Assembly (NCBI GenBank): GCA_024867545.1
Contig: JANFNE010000004.1
Coordinates: forward strand, 496,001-560,000
DNA from: Phytopythium helicoides
Lineage: Eukaryota; Oomycota; Peronosporomycetes; Pythiales; Pythiaceae
DNA: 64,000 nt
Reading direction: 5' to 3'
Shown piece after piece: positions 13,147-22,876 of the stretch (within the stretch, counting starts at the first letter, position 1; the number at the start of each line of letters is the position of its first letter). The notes below the pieces were generated by a model, which was not told where the DNA came from, made no database searches, and saw nothing but the letters and a program-made list of their open reading frames with translations. The position numbers and the translations under genes were made by a program.

Positions 13147-14253
13147 CTACTGGGTGTGTCTGAAATGGCGCCAGTAATCGTCGAAGAGCTCAGCCAGATT
13201 CAGTATAAGTTGTGGAGCCCGACGGAAGGCCGCTCCCAAGAACAGGTCTTCCCGATGGATCTCAATCGGCTTGTTGTTGGCGGGGCCATGGAGGTCCCGG
13301 ATGGGTTGGTTGCCTCCCCGACGACTTGGATCGATCTCCTCCAGCATGCTGACGTCCATCCTCGTCGAGGTGTGATCTGCTGTGCCGAAGCTCGCGACAT
13401 TATCAACCATGACATTACCGTTCCTGCTGTCATCTCGGCGATAGAGAATGGCCACCGCAGCAGCTCTGCTTCTGTCGATCCTGTCGAAGCCAAGGAACAT
13501 GAGCAGGAGCACGGTTCCGACTCCATTCTGTCCGATGAAATATTCTCGGCATCGGCGCTGTGCTTCACCCAACGTGCGAGGATTATGAACCACCACTTCC
13601 ACAATGAAGCGATTTTCAACAATCCCCCCTGCCTCATAGTAGATACCAGCATCTGGGGTCCTCTTGAAGGTTCTTCCACCATGTCGCCAAACAATGTCAC
13701 CTGCGCCGACACCTAGAGAGTGTTGGCGATAGGTCAAAGAGTCCAAGTAGTTTCCAAGACGAATCGCAGTTCGATGTACAACAGCACAGTGCATCAAACT
13801 TTCAGCGTCAAAGATCTCCACGTCAACGAACGTGCCGTCTGGAGAGTACGCGTAGTCGAGGCGAAGGCCAGAGATGTAGATGTCAGCAGCTTCCCAGTCT
13901 TCAACTGGAACCTTCTCTGCCATCGTGACGCGGACATCAAGCTCCCCAGCTTTAACTCGGCGCTCGAACTCTCGTCTCGCTTGTTCGACTTGTTCGTTGT
14001 TGATCGCTCCGATCATCGGGGTGTAGGCCGAAGCTGCCATCGCCGAAGTGCTGAACCCGAGCGTGGTCATTGGTGCTACGAGACCCGTCGAACAAGGCGC
14101 CGCTGCGACTGCCTCCACGTCACCCGCGTCAGTTCGCGGGTCGGTCTTCTGCCGTTTTGATCGTGGCTGCTCACTGCCAGCCACAGATGTGCCCGCTCGG
14201 AGTGGTGCTAGGAATGTCCCACGGGACGAGGATTCTCCGTCGCCAGCAAGCAT
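13147..14253 (-). CDS. Array family protein A, copy 1 (PD-(D/E)XK/Uma2-like)
   Basis: Intact 368-residue frame. Seen: a low-complexity N-terminus with a basic patch (RSKRQKTD, possible nuclear localisation), then about residue 90 a conserved stretch EQARREFERRVKAGELDVRV, and near residues 210-260 TPDAGIYYE ... FIVEVVVHNPRTLGEAQRRCREYF, then AVAILYRRDD and VASFGT. The PD ... (V)EV ... R/K-x-x-x-Y spacing resembles Uma2 (DUF820)-type PD-(D/E)XK nucleases, but the usual catalytic Lys appears as Arg, so activity is uncertain. No signal peptide, RXLR or LxLFLAK motif is seen. B, C and D of the same unit are divergent relatives. The name is an inference from motif pattern; I do not recognise the gene otherwise. 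Confidence 0.6.
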   Translation of the reverse strand: MLAGDGESSSRGTFLAPLRAGTSVAGSEQPRSKRQKTDPRTDAGDVEAVAAAPCSTGLVAPMTTLGFSTSAMAASAYTPMIGAINNEQVEQARREFERRVKAGELDVRVTMAEKVPVEDWEAADIYISGLRLDYAYSPDGTFVDVEIFDAESLMHCAVVHRTAIRLGNYLDSLTYRQHSLGVGAGDIVWRHGGRTFKRTPDAGIYYEAGGIVENRFIVEVVVHNPRTLGEAQRRCREYFIGQNGVGTVLLLMFLGFDRIDRSRAAAVAILYRRDDSRNGNVMVDNVASFGTADHTSTRMDVSMLEEIDPSRRGGNQPIRDLHGPANNKPIEIHREDLFLGAAFRRAPQLILNLAELFDDYWRHFRHTQ

Positions 14254-15073
14254 GGTTGAAGCTTCAAGTTGCTGACTGGTCTGGTTTGTGTTGGTTGAAG
14301 CGAATTCGGAAGTGTTAACCCGACTGAGTTGTCTGCTGCGTCGAGGTTGCTACACTCTGCATTGATTGCTCTGCATTGACTCGAGCACTTCGACCTGGTG
14401 GAGGAAATGTAGCCATGCAGAGTTGTTGGTCATCCCTCCTTCTCACTTATCATTTGTATAGTGGTGACATCAGAGGCAACCTCGGGTTTGCGAGAAATCC
14501 AGTAGAGCCCAACTGTCAAATCGTTGCCTGGAAACCGGATATCGACTAATTTAAATGCTCATCAATGCAAAGGAGGCCGTTGTGGCAGCTTTCTGACCAA
14601 CATCGTGCTATGTTTGCATCTGCGAGTCAATTGCACCACAGTTGTCGCCCAATACCCCATGGTGTTCAGAATTCTTTGTTATCTTTCCCATCACAATCGT
14701 ATAGATCTGTGAAGCTCACATCACATCGCATGCTGACGGAGGTGTTGAAGCGGCTCCTTGTCATTCGACACAACATGATAACAAGATCAGTCCAATACCA
14801 TGAATAGGTCATCGGTCAGCATGCAAACTGCATGCCACCATCTCATATGGAAAAAGCATTTGCAAGGTGTTTTGATGTCCACTCACTGCTGTGTGTTGAA
14901 GAGTTTTAACGTCTACATGATTCCCAGTACAATACACTACACGCACAGAGAGATAGCAGTCAGTTCTCTTTCGACTTCATCGCTGGCGATTGGACAATAG
15001 TAGGTTTTCAACAAAATGCAAGTTCTCAATGAGATATTTTGACGCCTCTATAGTAGTAGGAAGGCGAGGGGAG
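14254..15073. other. Spacer between A and B (and 18668-19487 in copy 2)
   Basis: About 820 bases downstream of B and upstream of A, both on the minus strand. Only short unsupported frames; probably the promoter and 5' leader of A. The same sequence recurs in copy 2 with few changes. Confidence 0.5.
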
Positions 15074-16135
15074 CTACAATGACGCTGATGAGGGTGACGA
15101 TGATGACGACGACAACAGAGGTGACGATGGCGACGACGATGGCGGCGACGATAGTGAGGATGACGACGATGATGACAACGGAGGCAGCAGTGGCAAAGGG
15201 TGAATGAGATCCATTCCAGCAGTACACTTCATGTAGGCTCGAAAGACTAAGAACAGGTCAATCACCAAGTCCTGTCGCTCATTCATTGGAATCGTGTCTG
15301 GTGCGAAGATGTACAGATCCTCCGAAGCAATCAAAACTTGAGCGCCACCATTCGCAGCACCAGACAGATTGGGAATAGTCTCTCCACCATTACCTCGGTA
15401 GCCCTCATCAATCTCTTCAACGTCGCTCAACCTACTTTCGTGAAGATGTGAGCTGCCAAAACTCACCACATCAGCGACCACGATGCGGTTTCCATCTCGA
15501 CGATATAAGATGGCGACTCCAGACTCCAGCTGCAGTTCTATTATGGTTTTGCATTTCGAAGAATCGTAGCAGGAGAACGTTTCGGAGCGCGGTCGTTGTT
15601 GCAAAGTACTCCCGACACCTTCGTTGGGCTGTCGGAAGGGATTCGTTGCGAACAACAACTTCGACCATCAAGTTTGGCACAGCCATATCAAAGAATTGGC
15701 GGTTCAGGGAGAGTCTTGCATCGGGATCTCGAGTGACTTCGGTTCCATCTTCACGTAGGAAAGTGAAATCTCCACTCTCAGCGAACAAAAATTCCTGCGG
15801 CGAATGCCTCGCGAAGTTGTAAAGCTGACCGATGATTGCACTCACTGCTGCACTGTGTGGGTCACCTACAACCTCTTCCAGCACAATGTCAACCAGTTGG
15901 TGATCTCCCTTGGATTCGACGGCGATCTTGCAGCCTGAGAAGCTGATGGTACTTTTCTCCCAGACTCCTCTTGGCACCTCCTTCGCCACAACCACTCGGA
16001 CATCTTCCTCTCCGAGGTCAACTCGACGCTCGAAATCTCGAAATCCTTACTTGGAGACTCGAGTTGGTTCCTGGTGAGTCGTCTGATGGGTTTATGAACC
16101 GATGTCCCTTGAGCGATCGCACTCGGTTCTTGCAT
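15074..16135 (-). pseudogene. Array family member B, copy 1, broken by two small tandem duplications
   Basis: Starts MQEPSAIAQGTSVHKP, RRLTRNQLES, and shares with A the VRVVVAKEVPRGVWEK, RDPDARLSL, LMVEVVVRN, QRRCREYF and AILYRRDGN stretches. Two frame changes are seen. Near 16035-16050 the eight bases ATTTCGAG are repeated back to back, and near 15517-15531 a seven-base unit (CTGGAGT on the minus strand) is repeated. Omitting one copy of each leaves the family frame continuous. The C-terminus ends in a Ser/Pro-rich tail from a GAC/GAT microsatellite (about 15085-15180). Both duplications are present in copy 2, so they predate the array. It starts head to head with C about 95 bp away; the 5' ends of B and C are related, so this point is the centre of an old inverted duplication. 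Confidence 0.65.
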
Positions 16136-16229
16136 GGCCGTGGAGACTAGTGTGTGGTTGCGTGCCTAACTGAGGGAGGTTGTAGGGAAAGTTCTGCAAC
16201 TTCTAGTAGTTTTCTAGTAGATTCTGGTA

Positions 16230-16600
16230 TTGGAGTTGGCGGGACAGGAATCGTTACGTGAACTGTCCCATTCAAACGTCGTCATGCAATTGCCGAGCGC
16301 GAGGGATCTCTCTCTCGGGACATCTACCTACAAGCCAATCGGACGACTAACAAGAAACCAGGTTGAGTCTGCGCATCGGGAAAGGGAGCGACGGCGCGCG
16401 CTCGGCGAAGAAGATATGCGAGTCATTATCGCCGAAAACGTGCCGAGGCGGATCTGGGACACAATCACGGTCAGCCTCGCCGGCTATCGCACCATCGTCA
16501 AGTGGAAGATCGACCGCCAATTTGTCGACATTGAGCTTGTTGATGTCAAGTACTCGCCACACAGCAGGGTAGCGCATAAAATTTTAATGAATGCTAATCC
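16230..16600 (+). pseudogene. Family member C, copy 2 (N-terminal fragment)
   Basis: Starts MELAGQESLREL, then YKPIGRLTRNQVESAHRE and MRVIIAENVPRRIW, up to about HSRVAHK, where the resemblance to A and B stops; the second half of the domain with the PD/EVVV motifs is missing. The open frame continues to 17069 only because it runs antisense through D. Could give a short protein, but looks truncated. Confidence 0.55.
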
Positions 16601-16733
16601 TCTAATTGTGAAACACGCTTCGAGTCACCCGGCTGCTCGAAAAGGAGCAATGAAAAGTAGAAAGAGTGAAAAGCAGCTTGTTAAGATTTTATCGCTGTAT
16701 TACCGTCATCGCGTCGAAGTCTCATCGATATTG

Positions 16734-17344
16734 TTGACGTGCGTCAACTCCATCAAGCGAAAATATGTACTGCCGAAGCTCATGACTTCAGCAGCATCGA
16801 CGTCATTTTCATCTCGACGATACGAGACCACAACTCACGCCACACTCCCATCCTGTCGAGTCGGTCAGAAGAATTTGAGTAGCACAGCCGCGGGAATGTC
16901 CGCACATCCTTCAAAGCGCTCGCAGCAGTGCTGCTGCACAGCTACTCTGGACCACCACCTCGATAACCAAGTGGGGTTTCACAAAGCGTTGGCTGAAGCG
17001 AGAGCTAACGTTGAGTGCAAACATCGGGTTCGCGCGTCTCTGAGAGTTGGCTCGTGCGCTGGGATGTGAGGCGTCCATTTCCGGAGACCAAGTGTTCTTG
17101 TGGCGAGCTGCTCGCAGAGTTGTATGATCAGCTGTGTACCTTGTTGACTACCCTGCTGTGTGGCACATATTCGACAGCAACAAGCTCAATGTCGACAAAC
17201 TGGTACAGTCTCGCTTCCACTTGACGATGACGCGACAGTCGGCGAGGCTGTCAAAGCTCGTTTCCCAGATCTGCCTTGGCACGTTTTCGACGATAATGAC
17301 TCGCAAAACTTCTTCGCCGAGCTTGAAGATGTAATAGAGAAAGC
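16734..17344 (-). pseudogene. Family member D, copy 2 (decayed)
   Basis: Same relic as at 12320-12930, with the same frame breaks. Confidence 0.6.
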
Positions 17345-17560
17345 ACTACTCGTGGAGCTGCACTTTGCAAATGCAAATGCAAATGCAAATGCACTCCCCT
17401 TGAGGTACTAAAAGGAAAATACTGGTGTATTACGAGATCTTACGCTAGTTTGATCTAACCTCCTTGCTCATCGTGTGCTTGAGTCCAATACCTCAGCACG
17501 GTCATTCCAGGAAAGTAGGATACGAGGTTGCCGCAGCTAGCAACTCCAGCCAGCAAACAA

Positions 17561-18667
17561 CTACTGGGTGTGTCTGAAATGGCGCCAGTAATCGTCGAAG
17601 AGCTCAGCCAGATTCAGTATAAGTTGTGGAGCCCGACGGAAGGCCGCTCCCAAGAACAGGTCTTCCCGATGGATCTCAATCGGCTTGTTGTTGGCGGGGC
17701 CATGGAGGTCCCGGATGGGTTGGTTGCCTCCCCGACGACTTGGATCGATCTCCTCCAGCATGCTGACGTCCATCCTCGTCGAGGTGTGATCTGCTGTGCC
17801 GAAGCTCGCGACATTATCAACCATGACATTACCGTTCCTGCTGTCATCTCGGCGATAGAGAATGGCCACCGCAGCAGCTCTGCTTCTGTCGATCCTGTCG
17901 AAGCCAAGGAACATGAGCAGGAGCACGGTTCCGACTCCATTCTGTCCGATGAAATATTCTCGGCATCGGCGCTGTGCTTCACCCAACGTGCGAGGATTAT
18001 GAACCACCACTTCCACAATGAAGCGATTTTCAACAATCCCCCCTGCCTCATAGTAGATACCAGCATCTGGGGTCCTCTTGAAGGTTCTTCCACCATGTCG
18101 CCAAACAATGTCACCTGCGCCGACACCTAGAGAGTGCTGGCGATAGGTCAAAGAGTCCACGTATTGTATGAGGCGGCCAACAGTTCGATGTACAACAGCA
18201 CAGTGCATCAAACTTTCAGCGTCAAAGATCTCCACGTCAACGAACGTGCCGTCTGGAGAGTACGCGTAGTCGAGGCGAAGGCCAGAGATGTAGATGTCAG
18301 CAGCTTCCCAGTCTTCAACTGGAACCTTCTCTGCCATCGTGACGCGGACATCAAGCTCCCCAGCTTTGACTCGGCGCTCGAACTCTCGTCTCGCTTGTTC
18401 GACTTGTTCGTTGTTGATCGCTCCGATCATCGGGGTGTAGGCCGAAGCTGCCATCGCCGAAGTGCTGAACCCGAGCGTGGTCATTGGTGCTACGAGACCC
18501 GTCGAACAAGGCGCCGCTGCGACTGCCTCCACGTCACCCGCGTCAGTTCGCGGGTCGGTCTTCTGCCGTTTTGATCGTGGCTGCTCACTGCCAGCCACAG
18601 ATGTGCCCGCTCGGAGTGGTGCTAGGAATGTCCCACGGGACGAGGATTCTCCGTCGCCAGCAAGCAT
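17561..18667 (-). CDS. Array family protein A, copy 2 (PD-(D/E)XK/Uma2-like)
   Basis: Intact 368 residues, identical to copy 1 except for a short patch: copy 1 reads HRTAIRLGNYLDSL where this copy reads HRTVGRLIQYVDSL. About half the bases in a 24-base window (18159-18182) differ, while flanking kilobases are almost unchanged. A conversion tract from another member is likely. Function as inferred for copy 1. Confidence 0.6.
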   Translation of the reverse strand: MLAGDGESSSRGTFLAPLRAGTSVAGSEQPRSKRQKTDPRTDAGDVEAVAAAPCSTGLVAPMTTLGFSTSAMAASAYTPMIGAINNEQVEQARREFERRVKAGELDVRVTMAEKVPVEDWEAADIYISGLRLDYAYSPDGTFVDVEIFDAESLMHCAVVHRTVGRLIQYVDSLTYRQHSLGVGAGDIVWRHGGRTFKRTPDAGIYYEAGGIVENRFIVEVVVHNPRTLGEAQRRCREYFIGQNGVGTVLLLMFLGFDRIDRSRAAAVAILYRRDDSRNGNVMVDNVASFGTADHTSTRMDVSMLEEIDPSRRGGNQPIRDLHGPANNKPIEIHREDLFLGAAFRRAPQLILNLAELFDDYWRHFRHTQ

Positions 18668-19487
18668 GGTTGAAGCCTCAAGTTGTTGACTGGTCTGGTT
18701 TGTGTTGGTTGAAGCGAATTCGGAAGTGTTAACCCGACTGAGTTGTCTGCTGCGTCGAGGTTGCTACACTCTGCATTGATTGCTCTGCATTGACTCGAGC
18801 ACTTCGACCTGGTGGAGGAAATGTAGCCATGCAGAGTTGTTGGTCATCCCTCCTTCTCACTTATCATTTGTATAGTGGTGACATCAGAGGCAACCTCGGG
18901 TTTGCGAGAAATCCAGTAGAGCCCAACTGTCAAATCGTTGCCTGGAAACCGGATATCGACTAATTTAAATGCTCATCAATGCAAAGGAGGCCGTTGTGGC
19001 AGCTTTCTGACCAACATCGTGCTATGTTTGCATCTGCGAGTCAATTGCACCACAGTTGTCGCCCAATACCCCATGGTGTTCAGAATTCTTTGTTATCTTT
19101 CCCATCACAATCGTATAGATCTGTGAAGCTCACATCACATCGCATGCTGACGGAGGTGTTGAAGCGGCTCCTTGTCATTCGACACAACATGATAACAAGA
19201 TCAGTCCAATACCATGAATAGGTCATCGGTCAGCATGCAAACTGCATGCCACCATCTCATATGGAAAAAGCATTTGCAAGGTGTTTTGATGTCCACTCAC
19301 TGCTGTGTGTTGAAGAGTTTTAACGTCTACATGATTCCCAGTACAATACACTACACGCACAGAGAGATAGCAGTCAGTTCTCTTTCGACTTCATCGCTGG
19401 CGATTGGACAATAGTAGGTTTTCAACAAAATGCAAGTTCTCAATGAGATATTTTGACGCCTCTATAGTAGTAGGAAGGCGAGGGGAG

Positions 19488-20549
19488 CTACAATGACGCT
19501 GATGAGGGTGACGATGATGACGACGACAACAGAGGTGACGATGGCGACGACGATGGCGGCGACGATAGTGAGGATGACGACGATGATGACAACGGAGGCA
19601 GCAGTGGCAAAGGGTGAATGAGATCCATTCCAGCAGTACACTTCATGTAGGCTCGAAAGACTAAGAACAGGTCAATCACCAAGTCCTGTCGCTCATTCAT
19701 TGGAATCGTGTCTGGTGCGAAGATGTACAGATCCTCCGAAGCAATCAAAACTTGAGCGCCACCATTCGCAGCACCAGACAGATTGGGAATAGTCTCTCCA
19801 CCATTACCTCGGTAGCCCTCATCAATCTCTTCAACGTCGCTCAACCTACTTTCGTGAAGATGTGAGCTGCCAAAACTCACCACATCAGCGACCACGATGC
19901 GGTTTCCATCTCGACGATATAAGATGGCGACTCCAGACTCCAGCTGCAGTTCTATTATGGTTTTGCATTTCGAAGAATCGTAGCAGGAGAACGTTTCGGA
20001 GCGCGGTCGTTGTTGCAAAGTACTCCCGACACCTTCGTTGGGCTGTCGGAAGGGATTCGTTGCGAACAACAACTTCGACCATCAAGTTTGGCACAGCCAT
20101 ATCAAAGAATTGGCGGTTCAGGGAGAGTCTTGCATCGGGATCTCGAGTGACTTCGGTTCCATCTTCACGTAGGAAAGTGAAATCTCCACTCTCAGCGAAC
20201 AAAAATTCCTGCGGCGAATGCCTCGCGAAGTTGTAAAGCTGACCGATGATTGCACTCACTGCTGCACTGTGTGGGTCACCTACAACCTCTTCCAGCACAA
20301 TGTCAACCAGTTGGTGATCTCCCTTGGATTCGACGGCGATCTTGCAGCCTGAGAAGCTGATGGTACTTTTCTCCCAGACTCCTCTTGGCACCTCCTTCGC
20401 CACAACCACTCGGACATCTTCCTCTCCGAGGTCAACTCGACGCTCGAAATCTCGAAATCCTTACTTGGAGACTCGAGTTGGTTCCTGGTGAGTCGTCTGA
20501 TGGGTTTATGAACCGATGTCCCTTGAGCGATCGCACTCGGTTCTTGCAT
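19488..20549 (-). pseudogene. Array family member B, copy 2
   Basis: Same sequence as copy 1, with the same eight-base and seven-base tandem duplications and the same Ser-rich tail. Confidence 0.65.
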
Positions 20550-20643
20550 GGCCGTGGAGACTAGTGTGTGGTTGCGTGCCTAACTGAGGGAGGTTGTAGG
20601 GAAAGTTCTGCAACTTCTAGTAGTTTTCTAGTAGATTCTGGTA

Positions 20644-21010
20644 TTGGAGTTGGCGGGACAGGAATCGTTACGTGAACTGTCCCATTCAAACGTCGTCATG
20701 CAATTGCCGAGCGCGAGGGATCTCTCTCTTGGGACATCGACCTACAAGCCAACCAGAAGACCGACGAGAAACCAAGTTGAGTCTGCGCATCGGGAACTCG
20801 AGCGACGGCGCGCGCTCGGCGAAGAAGATATGCGAGTCATTATCGCCGAAAACGTGCCGAGGCGGATCTGGGACACAATCACGGTCAGCCTCGCCGGCTA
20901 TCGCACCATCGTCAAGTGGAAGATCGACCGCCAATTTGTCGACATTGAGCTTGTTGATGTCGAATATGCGCCACACAGCAGGGTAGTGCATAGAAATTCA
21001 ATGAATGCTA
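20644..21010 (+). pseudogene. Family member C, copy 3 (N-terminal fragment)
   Basis: As copy 2 but reading YKPTRRPTRNQVES; the open frame ends at 21150 (168 codons). The later half of the domain is missing. Confidence 0.55.
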
Positions 21011-21991
21011 CCACTCTAATTGTGAAACACGCTTCGAGTCACTCGGCTGCTCCAAGAGGAGCAATGAACAGTAGAAAGAGTGAAAAGCAGCTTGTTAAGA
21101 TTTATCGCTGTATTACCGTCATCGCGTCGAAGTCTCATCGATATTGTTGACGTGCGTCAACTCCATCAAGCGAAAATATGTACTGCCGAAGCTCATGACT
21201 TCAGCAGCATCGACGTCATTTTCATCTCGACGATACGAGACCACAACTCACGCCACACTCCCATCCTGTCGAGTCGGTCAGAAGAATTTGAGTAGCACAG
21301 CCGCGGGAATGTCCGCACATCCTTCAAAGCGCTCGCAGCAGTGCTGCTGCACAGCTACTCTGGACCACCACCTCGATAACCAAGTGGGGTTTCACAAAGC
21401 GTTGGCTGAAGCGAGAGCTAACGTTGAGTGCAAACATCGGGTTCGCGCGTCTCTGAGAGTTGGCTCGTGCGCTGGGATGTGAGGCGTCCATTTCCGGAGA
21501 CCAAGTGTTCTTGTGGCGAGCTGCTCGCAAAGTTGTATGATCAGCTGTGTACCTTGTTGACTACCCTGCTGTGTGGCACATATTCGACAGCAACAAGCTC
21601 AATGTCGACAAACTGGTACAGTCTCGCTTCCACTTGACGATGACGCGACAGTCGGCGAGGCTGTCAAAGCTCGTTTCCCAGATCTGCCTTGGCACGTTTT
21701 CGACGATAATGACTCGCAAAACTTCTTCGCCGAGCTTGAAGATGTAATAGAGAAAGCACTACTCGTGGAGCTGCACTTTGCAAATGCAAATGCAAATGCA
21801 AATGCACTCCCCTTGAGGTACTAAAAGGAAAATACTGGTGTATTACGAGATCTTACGCTAGTTTGATCTAACCTCCTTGCTCATCGTGTGCTTGAGTCCA
21901 ATACCTCAGCACGGTCATTCCAGGAAAGTAGGATACGAGGTTGCCGCAGCTAGCAACTCCAGCCAGCAAACAACTACTGGGTGTGTCTGAA
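20757..21991. repeat. 4.41-kb tandem repeat unit, partial copy 3
   Basis: Carries only C and D. Homology stops at about 21991, just inside what would be the 3' end of gene A (after GTGTGTCTGAAAT). In the C 3' flank it shares with copy 1 several variants that copy 2 lacks, so the copies are not a simple linear duplication series. Confidence 0.9.
21147..21757 (-). pseudogene. Family member D, copy 3 (decayed)
   Basis: Same relic as in the other copies, close to the right end of the array. Confidence 0.55.
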
Positions 21992-22365
21992 ATAGCGCCC
22001 GCAAACGTCAATATCATGTGGCACCTGGCATCCTCAAATACGCCCGACGCAGTCTGTCACAAAGCATATCCAGTGCGTTGATTGTGTTTTGTTTTGCTGT
22101 AGCTTGAAGTATCTGCTCTTGCACACAGTTGTTGAGAGAAACCGAGTCTACAGGTGATCCAGATTGCTTTTCAACCAATGCTCCTTACCCAAGACACATG
22201 AGAGATACACAATCAAAGAATCTTTGAAGAAGACATTCCAGTTTTCTAGACTTTATCATGCTGAATTTCAAAGCTCTTCTCCATCGCGATCGTTCCCACT
22301 ATGGTGGACAGTGTCAGCTTGTCGAAAGCAGTTGACGATTTTTGGCTGTCTAAAGTTGTCTATCG

Positions 22366-22620
22366 TGCTTTTCCCTTCAGAAAGACGTGGAATACCAAGC
22401 GCCAGGGAAACTCTCCCTCCTCGGATGGATTGCTCGTGTATTCCAGTCTGTCAAAGTCGACAATGACGCTGTCCAGCTCCATCGTTTCTGATACTTCTTG
22501 ATGACGTGGAGCACCGTCTGATATTTGACCTCGGTGTTTTCTGCTTCGTACTTACGGCGACGGAGAACATGAAGATCAAAGAGCGAGTGTTTTGATCTGC
22601 TTCAAGGATCCTTTGAATGT
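22366..22620 (-). pseudogene. Possible decayed coding fragment, unknown family
   Basis: Minus-strand stretches LRRRKYEAENTEVKYQTVL and, in another frame, MELDSVIVDFDRLEY then EGEFPWRLVFHVFLKG look protein-like but end at stops and need a frame change to join. I do not recognise a family. The rest of 21992-22876 shows nothing supportable. Confidence 0.25.
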
Positions 22621-22876
22621 GTCTCTAATGTGTGTTCGGTGAGCAGCGTAGATTGTGAAGCTACCTATTGTGGTAAAACCTTTGCAGCACTCAGTTCTGC
22701 TTCATCGCTGTAACATGTCAAGAGGAGCAAACAATGAAAGTACACGTGGAAATCCTTTGCATGCATCTTTATTTCCAAAAGTTCTAGGTGCATGCTATTG
22801 TAGCGACCTCATCGTGTCGGTGTGGTCCCACACGTATGGGATACTGCGTGTAGTCGCGCCGTGACCTCGTTGAGGC

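Larger units (their letters stand above)
11930..16342. repeat. 4.41-kb tandem repeat unit, copy 1
   Basis: First of three units. The landmark GAGTCTGCGCATCGGG occurs at 11952, 16365 and 20779, giving periods of 4413 and 4414 bases. The unit holds, in order: family member C (plus strand, 5' fragment), D (minus, decayed), A (minus, intact), and B (minus, disrupted by duplications). Copy 1 lacks the first part of C seen in the other copies. Its left edge is about 11930. Confidence 0.9.
16343..20756. repeat. 4.41-kb tandem repeat unit, copy 2
   Basis: Near-identical to copy 1 over most of its length. Differences cluster in the C 3' flank (around 16545-16690) and in one 24-base patch of gene A (18159-18182). 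Confidence 0.9.

Noticed and set aside
13114..13716. 200-codon plus-strand frame, also at 17528-18130
   Set aside because: Antisense to array gene A; repeated only because the unit is repeated.
13147..18667. Crinkler or RXLR effector identity for the array proteins
   Set aside because: No signal peptide, RXLR-dEER or LxLFLAK/DWL motif could be found at the N-termini.
11930..21991. CRISPR-like or satellite array
   Set aside because: The unit is 4.4 kb with coding content and only three copies; no short repeat-spacer pattern exists.
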